Below, one piece after another: positions 17,288 to 24,863 of a stretch of 43,250 nt of DNA. Below the pieces are notes generated by a model that did not search any database, was not told where the DNA came from, and worked only from the letters and a program-made list of their open reading frames with translations. The position numbers were made by a program, and so were the translations under genes. How positions within the stretch are numbered: position 1 is the stretch's first letter; each line of letters begins with the position of its first letter. The stretch is from Candidatus Mediterraneibacter quadrami (lineage in GTDB: Bacteria > Bacillota > Clostridia > Lachnospirales > Lachnospiraceae), in the NCBI GenBank assembly GCA_019120575.1, contig DWUU01000044.1:1-43250 (forward strand), given 5' to 3'.

Positions 17288-17779
17288 ATGAGAACGATCA
17301 AAGCAGAACCGATCACCTGTGAGGCTTACGCGCCTTACGGTACATTTTACAGCATGACCGGGCCTTCCGGGTATTCATTAAACGGTGAGATCCACCGCTT
17401 TTTCCCGGACCGGATGACCGAGTCTTATGTGTCCAGGGCGGCGTTTTCCCCGATCCTGGTGAAGAAGCCGGATGTGATGAAGATCACCCAGGCGGAGTAT
17501 CATACGACCACGCCGGAGATGATCCTTCCGCTTAATGACGACATGATCATCCATGTGGCGCCGGCATCCGCAGGCACGCCGGTGCCGGAGCTGACGAAGG
17601 CGTTTATCGTACCGAAGGGCACGCTGGTGAAGATCAATTCTGCGATCTGGCATCTGGCGCCGCTCCCGGTCCACGCGGACGAGCTGCAGGCGATGATCAT
17701 CCTGCCGGAGTGCACCTATGCCAACGACTGCACGGTTGTAGATTATCCTGAGAAAGACCAGTTTGTTATTGAACTATAG
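17288..17779 (+). CDS. Ureidoglycolate lyase (AllA) family protein
   Basis: 163 aa. ITCEAYAPYGTFYSM at the start and IWHLAPLPVHADELQAMIILPE near the end match the cupin-like AllA fold, whose enzymes release urea from ureidoglycolate. No other allantoin genes are near, so the actual substrate may differ. The ATG at 17288 has AAGGAG 8 nt upstream. It stands alone between the small protein and the aldo/keto reductase. Confidence 0.75.
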   Translation: MRTIKAEPITCEAYAPYGTFYSMTGPSGYSLNGEIHRFFPDRMTESYVSRAAFSPILVKKPDVMKITQAEYHTTTPEMILPLNDDMIIHVAPASAGTPVPELTKAFIVPKGTLVKINSAIWHLAPLPVHADELQAMIILPECTYANDCTVVDYPEKDQFVIEL

Positions 17780-17812
17780 CTGAAATGCATATCTTTGCAT
17801 GACCTGCGGGCA

Positions 17813-17842
17813 TTAGACATGAGGTTGTTCAGGCATTATAAT
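17813..17842 (+). promoter_or_regulatory. Possible promoter of the aldo/keto reductase-cupin operon
   Basis: TTAGAC (17813-17818) and a perfect TATAAT (17837-17842) are 18 bp apart, about 45 nt before the start codon. Confidence 0.5.
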
Positions 17843-17886
17843 GTTAATCAGAGATCATGCATTTAAAGAAAAGAGGGACTGATACG

Positions 17887-19023
17887 ATGATTTACAGAGA
17901 TTTTCAGGATTTAAAGCTTTCCGCACTGGGACTGGGGACCATGCGTCTCCCGGTTATGGATGGAGATGATTCAAAGATCGATACCACAGCTGCGGACGAA
18001 CTGATCGGCTATGCGATGGAGCATGGGATCAATTATTATGACACTGCATGGGGATATCACGACGGACATTCCGAGACAGTCGTGGGCGAGGCGCTGAAGA
18101 AATATCCGAGGGAGGATTTTTATCTGGCGACGAAGTTCCCGGGATACGACCTCGCCAACTTTGGCAAGGTGGAAGAGATTTTTGAGAAACAGCTGGAGAA
18201 ATGCCAGGTGGACTATTTTGATTTCTACCTGTTCCACAATGTGTGCGAGATGAACATCGACCATTATCTGGACGATGACACTTACGGTACATACAGATAC
18301 CTGATCGAGCAGAAGAGGAACGGCCGGATCCGTCACCTGGGCTTCTCGGCTCACGGGGAATATGATGTGATCAGACGTTTCCTGGAGGCATACGGGAAGG
18401 ATATGGAATTCTGCCAGCTCCAGATCAATTATCTGGACTGGACGTTCCAGAGGGCAAAGGATAAGGTCGAGCTCCTCAAAGAGTACAATATCCCGGTATG
18501 GGTGATGGAGCCGCTGCGGGGCGGGAAGCTGGCTGCGCTTTCCGAGGAAAATGAACAGAAATTAAAGGCGCTCCGTCCGGACGAGACGATCCCGGCATGG
18601 GCGTTCCGCTTTCTGCAGACCATTCCGGAAGCCACGATGGTGCTCTCCGGCATGTCCGATATGGAACAGCTGAAGGCCAATATTGAAACATACAGTAAAG
18701 ATCAGCCGCTCAATGATGAAGAAATGAAGACGCTGCTGGGCATTGCGGACCAGATGCTGGGCAGGAAGACGCTTCCCTGTACGGCATGCCACTACTGTGT
18801 GAGCCACTGCCCGAAGGAGCTGGATATCCCGACGCTTCTGAACCTGTACAATGAGCACTGCTTCACAGAGGGCGGATTTATCGCGCCGATGGCCCTTTCT
18901 TCCTACCCGGATGACAAGAAGCCGGGGGCATGCATCGGCTGCAGGAGCTGCGAGGCTGTCTGTCCGCAGCAGATCAAAATATCAGAGGCGATGGCGGATT
19001 TCGCCGGAAAACTTGCAATGTAA
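17887..19023 (+). CDS. Aldo/keto reductase with C-terminal 4Fe-4S domain
   Basis: 378 aa. The AKR barrel opens LGLGTMRLPV and has the catalytic Asp/Tyr in NYYDTAWGYHDG, Lys in LATKFPGYD and His in YLFHNV. A C-terminal ferredoxin-like part has CTACHYCVSHCPKELDIP and CIGCRSCEAVCPQQIKI, enough for two clusters. This class is common in anaerobes; the electron donor may be ferredoxin rather than only NADPH. Start at 17887 preceded by AGAGGGA. It is followed 15 nt later by a cupin gene. Confidence 0.92.
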   Translation: MIYRDFQDLKLSALGLGTMRLPVMDGDDSKIDTTAADELIGYAMEHGINYYDTAWGYHDGHSETVVGEALKKYPREDFYLATKFPGYDLANFGKVEEIFEKQLEKCQVDYFDFYLFHNVCEMNIDHYLDDDTYGTYRYLIEQKRNGRIRHLGFSAHGEYDVIRRFLEAYGKDMEFCQLQINYLDWTFQRAKDKVELLKEYNIPVWVMEPLRGGKLAALSEENEQKLKALRPDETIPAWAFRFLQTIPEATMVLSGMSDMEQLKANIETYSKDQPLNDEEMKTLLGIADQMLGRKTLPCTACHYCVSHCPKELDIPTLLNLYNEHCFTEGGFIAPMALSSYPDDKKPGACIGCRSCEAVCPQQIKISEAMADFAGKLAM

Positions 19024-19038
19024 GAAAGGAACCGGATT

Positions 19039-19365
19039 ATGAACATTCAACGCGTAGAAAATATGGCCGGCGGAAAAGGCCATGTAATCATTAAGCACAT
19101 TCTTGGAGATAAGGAGATGCACGGAAACTGCCGGATGTATGCGGAAGTGACGCTGGAGCCGGGATGCTCCCTCGGTTATCACGAGCACCACGGGGAGAGC
19201 GAAACCTATTATATTCTTTCCGGGCAGGGAAATTACGACGATGACGGACGGATCCGTCCGGTAAAAGCCGGTGATGTGACATTTACGCCGGACGGCCACG
19301 GCCACGGACTGACCAATTCCGGCAATGAGGACCTGGTGTTCATGGCGCTCATCATAATGGACTAG
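19039..19365 (+). CDS. Small cupin-domain protein
   Basis: 108 aa, one cupin barrel. Metal ligands are visible as YHEHHGESETYYILSG and later DGHGHGLTN. GAAAGGAACC precedes the ATG. It lies between the reductase and a 76-aa unknown, likely co-transcribed. The substrate is unknown. Confidence 0.88.
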   Translation: MNIQRVENMAGGKGHVIIKHILGDKEMHGNCRMYAEVTLEPGCSLGYHEHHGESETYYILSGQGNYDDDGRIRPVKAGDVTFTPDGHGHGLTNSGNEDLVFMALIIMD

Positions 19366-19381
19366 AAGAGGAGAGCGGTAC

Positions 19382-19612
19382 ATGAGGACAATGGAATTTA
19401 CGATCGAGGATACTGAGGCGCTGAAGCCGGGCATGGAAGTAAATGTGTCTGAGGGCGTGCTTCCCACATCGTATTATTACATGATCGAGCATGCGCTCGG
19501 GATGAGCGCGAATTTCAAGCAGGCGGAGCGCCTGAAGACCAGGCGCGGCGTGGTGAAAGAACTGAAGGAGACGCCTCAGTTCCATATCGCTGTCCTTGAA
19601 TTCGACGAATAA
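19382..19612 (+). CDS. Small conserved-looking hypothetical protein
   Basis: 76 aa, starting MRTMEFTIED, after GAGGAGA. No membrane segment or known motif was recognised. It has charged helices (NFKQAERLKTRRGVVKEL) and an acidic end. Its place 16 nt after the cupin suggests it belongs to the same operon, which ends at a terminator. Confidence 0.65.
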   Translation: MRTMEFTIEDTEALKPGMEVNVSEGVLPTSYYYMIEHALGMSANFKQAERLKTRRGVVKELKETPQFHIAVLEFDE

Positions 19613-19623
19613 GGCAGGGAATA

Positions 19624-19681
19624 AAGAGCTGCATCGGCGGAAAAAATGATGAAAAATTTTCCGGATGCGGCTCTTGTTTTT
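19624..19681 (+). terminator. Intrinsic terminator after the cupin operon
   Basis: AAGAGCTGCATC with GG (19624-19640) pairs with CCGGATGCGGCTCTT (19661-19675), followed by a T run. It overlaps the longest reading frame upstream of the recombinase, which argues against the far-upstream start codons. Confidence 0.75.
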
Positions 19682-19702
19682 ATGCTTACTAAATGTTATA
19701 GT
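19674..19702 (+). promoter_or_regulatory. Probable promoter of the recombinase gene
   Basis: TTGTTT (19674-19679) and TATAGT (19697-19702) are 17 bp apart; the -35 shares bases with the preceding terminator. Confidence 0.5.
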
Positions 19703-19762
19703 ATGAATAATACATATAACGTTTATAGAGAATTCTGCGCACAGGGAAGAGAGGGGCATCTG

Positions 19763-20656
19763 TTGAGTCGGGAGTCTGAACTGCAATATGTCGATCCAAA
19801 AATGTGGGATTTGTTCCAGAACCGTTTTAAAAGCCCGACGACCGAAGCGTCTTACTGGTCGGATCTTATGGAGTTCTGCCGGATGACGGGGAAGCCGTTT
19901 ACGGAGACGACACGCACGGATGTGAAAAAGTATTATGACCGGATCACGGAGCGGATGAAGAACGGAATCATCAGTCCCATCACGCGGACGAAGAAGTTCC
20001 GGGAGCTTCATTCTTTTGCGTCATTTCTGATGGAGCAGGGCGATTACATGCCGGGAAGTGAGTTTGATCATTTTTATCCGTATCTGAAAAATATGAAAAA
20101 AGAAACTGTCCGGGGCGGTTCTGTCCCGGTGGAAGACATGGACGCCCTTCTGAGCGCTGCGTCGGATGATCTTATGGCCTACACGATCCTGACGCTTATG
20201 TACCGGGCAGGATTTACGTCGACGGAGATCATTGAATTGAAAAACGAGGATGATTTTGCCGGGTATGAGCGGGGCGCTCTGGCAATGCTGAAGTCAAGGC
20301 AGGATCCCTGCTACATTCCGGAGGATGCATGGAAGATCCTGAAGAAATATATGGCCGGCCGGGATGTCCACGGGACGCTTTTTTATAACCGGAGCGGCCG
20401 TCCGCTGAATACGATGTATGTCAGCCGTATGATGAAAAAATACTGTTCAGCTGCCGGGATCCGGAACTACAGCGCCCAGGATGTGCGCAACAGCTGTGCA
20501 TTTAATCTTTTTGCCTACGGCGCGGATGATGCGCAGACGGCAGAGCAGATGGGGCGGACCGTACAGCAGATCCGCAGATACCGCAGCGCGTCATACCGGG
20601 GGAATCTGCGGAAAAGGGCGGCGGATCTGGTGAAGATCCGCATTGAAGAGCCCTGA
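19763..20656 (+). CDS. Tyrosine recombinase-like protein with degenerate active site
   Basis: 297 aa from the TTG at 19763, which has GAGAGGGG 6 nt upstream; earlier ATGs at 19646 and 19703 fall within the terminator and the promoter start region. An N-terminal SAM-like core-binding domain is followed by a catalytic-type domain. In place of the normal Arg in the first motif it has YRAGFTSTEII (Arg to Thr), the HxLRH box reads SAQDVRNSCA (first His to Gln, second His to Asn), and the LGH box reads MGRTVQQIRRY (His to Arg). One Arg and the Tyr remain. It is likely domesticated or regulatory rather than an active integrase; no element surrounds it. Confidence 0.8.
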   Translation: MSRESELQYVDPKMWDLFQNRFKSPTTEASYWSDLMEFCRMTGKPFTETTRTDVKKYYDRITERMKNGIISPITRTKKFRELHSFASFLMEQGDYMPGSEFDHFYPYLKNMKKETVRGGSVPVEDMDALLSAASDDLMAYTILTLMYRAGFTSTEIIELKNEDDFAGYERGALAMLKSRQDPCYIPEDAWKILKKYMAGRDVHGTLFYNRSGRPLNTMYVSRMMKKYCSAAGIRNYSAQDVRNSCAFNLFAYGADDAQTAEQMGRTVQQIRRYRSASYRGNLRKRAADLVKIRIEEP

Positions 20657-20666
20657 GCTTAAAAAC

Positions 20667-21449
20667 CTATCCAAAATATTTCCGTACAATGCAGGAAATG
20701 ACGCCGGCCGCGCACAGCCCGAAGAGGACGTTGTGCATGGAGCCGTAGACGTCAAGAGCGCCTTTCAGTCCACAGACTGCCTCCGGCGCGTCCGGAAGGA
20801 ACGGGCTGAACAGAAAAGCCAGATAGGAGAGGGCGAATACCAGGATGAAGGAGAAGAGTCCCCGTCCGGTGTCTTCCTTCCATGTATCAAGCCCGTTCCG
20901 CACCCGCGTCCGTGTCATGGACCAGAGAAGCGAGATCAGCTCAAAGAGCAGGAAGAGGAGCGCTGCGCACATGTAGACGAGGAGGGTAAGGGACGGTTTT
21001 CTTGTCTCCAGCGCTTCCAGGATATCTCCGTAGGGCGTGCTGGCCCGCCAGAACGTCCACATAACATAAACCGTAACAGCCAGGATCAGGACGGCGGTCA
21101 GGCTCCGTACCAGGGCGGAAGCAAGTCGCGAGAGGGTCCGCCCGCCTTTCCGGATCGGCGCTGCAAGAGGGACGCCGCGGCTGCGGCGCTTTTTTGATGT
21201 CTTTTTTTGTTTTACAGATCCGGGAAGCGTGTCTTCATCGTCATAATCTGTCTCGTCATAATCTGCGTCGTAATCTTCCGGGTCATCCATGTCATCCGGC
21301 ATATCCCAGGATTCTGTATCCAGATCCCGCTGTCCGTAACCGGAAGTACGCCGGCTGCGGGGTACGATATCCGAATCCGTCATGTATTCATCATATGTCA
21401 CTTCAAAATCATCGTCAAAATACTGTGAAAATTCCGATTCCTTTTTCAT
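20667..21449 (-). CDS. Membrane protein with acidic disordered N-terminus
   Basis: 260 aa. Residues 1-80 are strongly acidic and low in complexity (for example DADYDETDYDDED), followed by a basic patch (KKTSKKRRSRG) and then about four membrane segments between residues 110 and 258. The function is not known. Ribosome site AAAGGGG before the ATG on the minus strand. It converges with the recombinase gene (10 nt apart) and has its own upstream region at 21450-21705. Confidence 0.75.
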   Translation of the reverse strand: MKKESEFSQYFDDDFEVTYDEYMTDSDIVPRSRRTSGYGQRDLDTESWDMPDDMDDPEDYDADYDETDYDDEDTLPGSVKQKKTSKKRRSRGVPLAAPIRKGGRTLSRLASALVRSLTAVLILAVTVYVMWTFWRASTPYGDILEALETRKPSLTLLVYMCAALLFLLFELISLLWSMTRTRVRNGLDTWKEDTGRGLFSFILVFALSYLAFLFSPFLPDAPEAVCGLKGALDVYGSMHNVLFGLCAAGVISCIVRKYFG

Positions 21450-21705
21450 GGAATAATACCCCTTTCATTAAAATCCCCATATTGAAAATCCATTCTATGT
21501 TAGCTCGTTTCTGCCGATCCTACAAGTCTCATGTCACAGATTTTAAGAAAATTTCAGAATTGCATTCCTGTTATCCGGACGGCTTACGAAAGTGTAAGAC
21601 ATGCCGGGGAAAATGTAAGTCATTGAAATGGAAGAATATTTCTATGGGTTATACGATAAATATGCACTGAACAGTAGTAGCAAAAAGCAGCAGGAAGGTG
21701 AAGTG

Positions 21706-21867
21706 ATGAAGAATCTGAAGGAAAATCAAAAGGTTGCAGGCAGGCTGGCAGGCATCGCGGTGATGCTGTTCCTCATACTGATCATTATTCCGGCCGGGAT
21801 GGTCATGTTCATGATTTCAGGACTCTGGTCGGCGCTTGACCGGTTTTTCTTAAAATTTGAGAGATAA
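21706..21867 (+). CDS. Small single-pass membrane protein
   Basis: 53 aa from the ATG at 21706 with GGAAGG upstream. One long hydrophobic helix (AGIAVMLFLILIIIPAGMVMFMI) follows a lysine-rich start, so the N-terminus should be cytoplasmic. A longer 79-aa version from 21628 is open but lacks a ribosome site. Function unknown. Confidence 0.6.
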   Translation: MKNLKENQKVAGRLAGIAVMLFLILIIIPAGMVMFMISGLWSALDRFFLKFER

Positions 21868-21900
21868 CATTTTTAACATTTTTGCGAAAATCTTTTCTAA

Positions 21901-21958
21901 ATCTTAAGATTTACCTTCCGGTTATCTTAAGAACACTTTTGTACAATATCTGTATAAA
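21901..21958 (+). promoter_or_regulatory. Promoter region with repeated ATCTTAAGA sites before the GT2 gene
   Basis: Two copies of ATCTTAAGA (21901-21909 and 21924-21932) lie 23 bp apart, ending at the -35 position of a possible promoter with -10 TATAAA (21953-21958). The spacing of about two helix turns fits an activator dimer pair. Confidence 0.4.
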
Positions 21959-21992
21959 AGATATTGAACAAATCGGATCTGGAGGGGTTGAG

Positions 21993-23033
21993 ATGAAATA
22001 TATTACATTTGCCGTTCCCTGTTATAATTCACAGGATTATATGAGAAGATGTGTTGATTCGCTGCTCGCCGGCGGGCGTGACGTAGAGATTATCCTGATC
22101 AATGACGGTTCGTCCGACGATACCGGCCGGATTGCGGATGAATACCAGCTGAGGTATCCGGATATTGTACGCGCGGTGCACAAGCCGAACGGCGGTCACG
22201 GATCCGGGGTAAATAAAGGGCTGGAGATGGCCCGCGGGCTCTATTACAAAGTGGTGGATTCTGACGACTGGCTGGACGCCGGTGCATACCGGATGCTGCT
22301 GGGACGCATCCGGGAACTGTGCGGCGGAGGACGCGCGGAATTCGGGGAAGGCATCCCGGATCTTTTCGTGTGCAACTATGTGTACGATCATCTGGATGAG
22401 GGGCGGAAGAGGAGCATGGATTACTGCAATATATTCCCGGCGGATGAGATGTGCGGATGGAATGATATCGGGCGGTTCCGGCCGTCCCAGTATCTGATCA
22501 TGCATGCGCTCATGTTCCGCACAGATGTCCTGCGGGCGTCGGGCGTGAAGCTCCCGGAGCATACGTTTTATGTGGACAATCTGTTTTCCTATCAGCCACT
22601 TCCTTTTGCAGAGCGCATCTATTATATGGACATTGACCTATATCACTATTATCTGGGCAGGGACGACCAGTCGGTCAATGAAAAGGTGCTGATGAAGCGG
22701 ATCGACCAGCAGATCCGGGTGACGGAGCTGGTCGCGAAAAGTGTGGATCTTAAAGAAGTGAAGAAGACATATCCGAAGCTTGCGGCCTATATGACCCGGA
22801 ATATTTCGATCATGCTGTCCATCTCTTCGATCCATCTGCTCCTGATCGCCACTTCTGAGGCGGAGCGCAAACGGAGAGAGATGTGGGAGCGGATCCGGGA
22901 TTACGATCCGGGACTTTACTGCCGGCTCCGGTATTCGACTTTAAGCGGCCTTACATATCTGCCGGGGCGGATCGGCGGGAAACTGACGGTGGGCGGCTAC
23001 CGTTTTGCAAGAAAGATCTATCAGTTCCAGTAA
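21993..23033 (+). CDS. Family 2 glycosyltransferase
   Basis: 346 aa. The GT-A domain starts ITFAVPCYNSQDYMRRC and shows NDGSSDDT and the DXD-like VVDSDDW metal site. After the catalytic part (about residue 230) comes a helical C-terminal region with basic residues, possibly membrane-associated. GGAGGGG precedes the ATG. It heads a cluster with an NlpC/P60-like protein and a YbhN-type membrane protein, pointing to glycolipid or envelope polymer synthesis. The substrate cannot be stated. Confidence 0.9.
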   Translation: MKYITFAVPCYNSQDYMRRCVDSLLAGGRDVEIILINDGSSDDTGRIADEYQLRYPDIVRAVHKPNGGHGSGVNKGLEMARGLYYKVVDSDDWLDAGAYRMLLGRIRELCGGGRAEFGEGIPDLFVCNYVYDHLDEGRKRSMDYCNIFPADEMCGWNDIGRFRPSQYLIMHALMFRTDVLRASGVKLPEHTFYVDNLFSYQPLPFAERIYYMDIDLYHYYLGRDDQSVNEKVLMKRIDQQIRVTELVAKSVDLKEVKKTYPKLAAYMTRNISIMLSISSIHLLLIATSEAERKRREMWERIRDYDPGLYCRLRYSTLSGLTYLPGRIGGKLTVGGYRFARKIYQFQ

Positions 23034-23065
23034 GGGAAGAAAATACATAAGAGGGGAAGAGAATC

Positions 23066-23707
23066 ATGGCAAAGATATACATTGCATTCGTAGATACACC
23101 GGGGCTGTTCGCCGGGATCATCCGGCGGGTGATCCGGCAGAAATACATTCATGTGGCGCTGTCGCTGGATCCGTTTCTGGAGGAAACGTACAGCATCGGG
23201 CGGCGGCATCCGTCCGTCCCGCTGATCGCCGGTTTCGAAAAGGAAGATAAATATAAGATCCTCCGGGCGTTTCCGGATGCGGATTATCTGGTCTGCAGCA
23301 TCGAGTGCAGCGCGGATCAGAAGGCGTACATTGAGCGGGAACTGAATGAAGCGATGGATAACCGTTTCCGGTATCATTACGCGGTCCTGGGACTTCCGTT
23401 TATCCTGATGAATGTTCCGTTTTATCAGAAGAACCATTATACATGTTCATCCTATATCGCCCGTCTGCTGGAAGAGGCAGGCGTCTGCACATGGGACAGG
23501 CATTTTTCACTGGTGACGCCCCGGGATTTCCTGGAATATGAAAAGAAAGAGAAGATCTTCGAGGGCAGCCTTTATGAACTGACGGCAATGGTCGGCGGCC
23601 GCCGGACTGTTCGCCGCCGCACGGGAAATGCATTTCTGCGTCCGGCGTATGCAGGAGCGGCGTATCTTAAACATTTTCTGAGGAGGGGTGTGAGCCATGA
23701 GCGTTAA
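23066..23707 (+). CDS. Permuted NlpC/P60 (papain-fold) hydrolase-like protein
   Basis: 213 aa. The family is suggested by a His in RQKYIHVALSLD and a downstream Cys in HYTCSSYIARLLEEAG, the order found in permuted papain-fold enzymes (YiiX/YebB group). No signal peptide is seen, so it may act in the cytoplasm or on membrane lipids, as some members do. It overlaps the next gene by 11 nt. Assignment is by motif order only. Confidence 0.65.
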   Translation: MAKIYIAFVDTPGLFAGIIRRVIRQKYIHVALSLDPFLEETYSIGRRHPSVPLIAGFEKEDKYKILRAFPDADYLVCSIECSADQKAYIERELNEAMDNRFRYHYAVLGLPFILMNVPFYQKNHYTCSSYIARLLEEAGVCTWDRHFSLVTPRDFLEYEKKEKIFEGSLYELTAMVGGRRTVRRRTGNAFLRPAYAGAAYLKHFLRRGVSHER

Positions 23708-24764
23708 AAAGCGTGTGCTTCAGATCGCCGTATTTCTGGTGATCATGTTTCTGACTTTCTACGCCCTTTTCAGCGGCCGGGACCTGTCGGAGATCGGCCG
23801 GGCGCTTCAGCGCATGTCGCCCTGGTATCTGATCCCGTCCGTCGGACTTGCCGTCTTCTTTGTCTGTGCGGAAGGCTTTATGATCTGGTATCTGCTCCGT
23901 TCCATGAAGTCACAGAAGGAAGGCCGCAGGGCAAGTTCCCTGATCCGCTGCATCCAGTATTCTTTCATCGGATTCTTCTATTCCGGCATTACCCCTTCCG
24001 CCACCGGCGGGCAGCCGGTCCAGCTTTACTATATGAATAAGGACGGCAACCGGGGCTCGGACAGCACGGTTGTCCTGATGACTGTGGCCGTGGCGTATAA
24101 ATTTATTCTGGTCCTTATAGGCGCCGGCATTCTTTTGTTCTGGTATGCGCCGCTCCACGCGGAACTGGGGCACTATTTCCCGCTGTATCTTCTGGGGCTT
24201 CTGCTCAACGTGGTCCTCGTCGTGCTGATCCTGGGCGTGATGCTTTTCCCGAAGGTGATCCTGCATCTGGCGCTCCTGTTCGAAGGACTTTTTATCCGGA
24301 TGCGGATCTGGAAGCCGTCGGATAAACGGGAAGAGAAGATCAACGCATTTATTGACAGTTACCAGCAGGCGGTGACCTGGCTTCGAGGACACCGGGGGAG
24401 TCTGGTCATTGTCCTTCTCGTAACACTCCTCCAGCGGTGCAGCGTCTTTGTTCTTACGTATATGGTCTATCTTGGATTCGGGCTGCAGGGCGCAGGCGCC
24501 ATGCGGGTGATCCTCCTGCAGGCGGCCGTGTATATCGCGGTGGATATGCTTCCGCTGCCGGGCGCCCAGGGCATTACAGAGCTGATGTACCAGGCGGTGT
24601 TTGTCCATGTATTTACAGGAGCGTACCTGATCCCTTCCATGATGGTGAGCCGGGGGATCAATTTCTATTTTCTGCTGGTCGTAAGCCTTGGCGTGGTACT
24701 GGTGAACCGGTTCATATTTGACCGCAGATCTGAACGAATAAAGAAAAACGTTGCAAAATGCTGA
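23697..24764 (+). CDS. YbhN/UPF0104 flippase-like membrane protein
   Basis: 355 aa with about eight membrane helices. The motif GFFYSGITPSATGGQPVQLYY is characteristic of this family (lysylphosphatidylglycerol synthase transmembrane region, AglD-like). It lacks the soluble aminoacyl-transfer domain of MprF. Overlap with the preceding gene indicates coupled translation. With the GT2 it likely handles a lipid-linked sugar, an inference from neighbourhood. Confidence 0.88.
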   Translation: MSVKKRVLQIAVFLVIMFLTFYALFSGRDLSEIGRALQRMSPWYLIPSVGLAVFFVCAEGFMIWYLLRSMKSQKEGRRASSLIRCIQYSFIGFFYSGITPSATGGQPVQLYYMNKDGNRGSDSTVVLMTVAVAYKFILVLIGAGILLFWYAPLHAELGHYFPLYLLGLLLNVVLVVLILGVMLFPKVILHLALLFEGLFIRMRIWKPSDKREEKINAFIDSYQQAVTWLRGHRGSLVIVLLVTLLQRCSVFVLTYMVYLGFGLQGAGAMRVILLQAAVYIAVDMLPLPGAQGITELMYQAVFVHVFTGAYLIPSMMVSRGINFYFLLVVSLGVVLVNRFIFDRRSERIKKNVAKC

Positions 24765-24787
24765 GAAAAATGAAGAAAAACGTTGCA
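24741..24787 (+). repeat. Direct repeat of 15 bp before the ABC-F gene
   Basis: AAGAAAAACGTTGCA occurs at 24741-24755 and again at 24773-24787, 32 bp apart (three helix turns). The first copy lies in the last codons of the flippase gene. It contains the palindromic core AACGTT and may be an operator or a small duplication. Confidence 0.7.
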
Positions 24788-24863
24788 GAACATCTTGCAT
24801 AACTCCGGAAAAATGTTACGATATTAGCTGTGAATGAAAGAGTTTTTGCAGGGAGCTTCTTAT

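Noticed and set aside
23910..24800. 296-aa minus-strand frame opposite the YbhN-type gene
   Set aside because: His/Gln/Asp-rich composition is the usual antisense image of a membrane protein; no start site.
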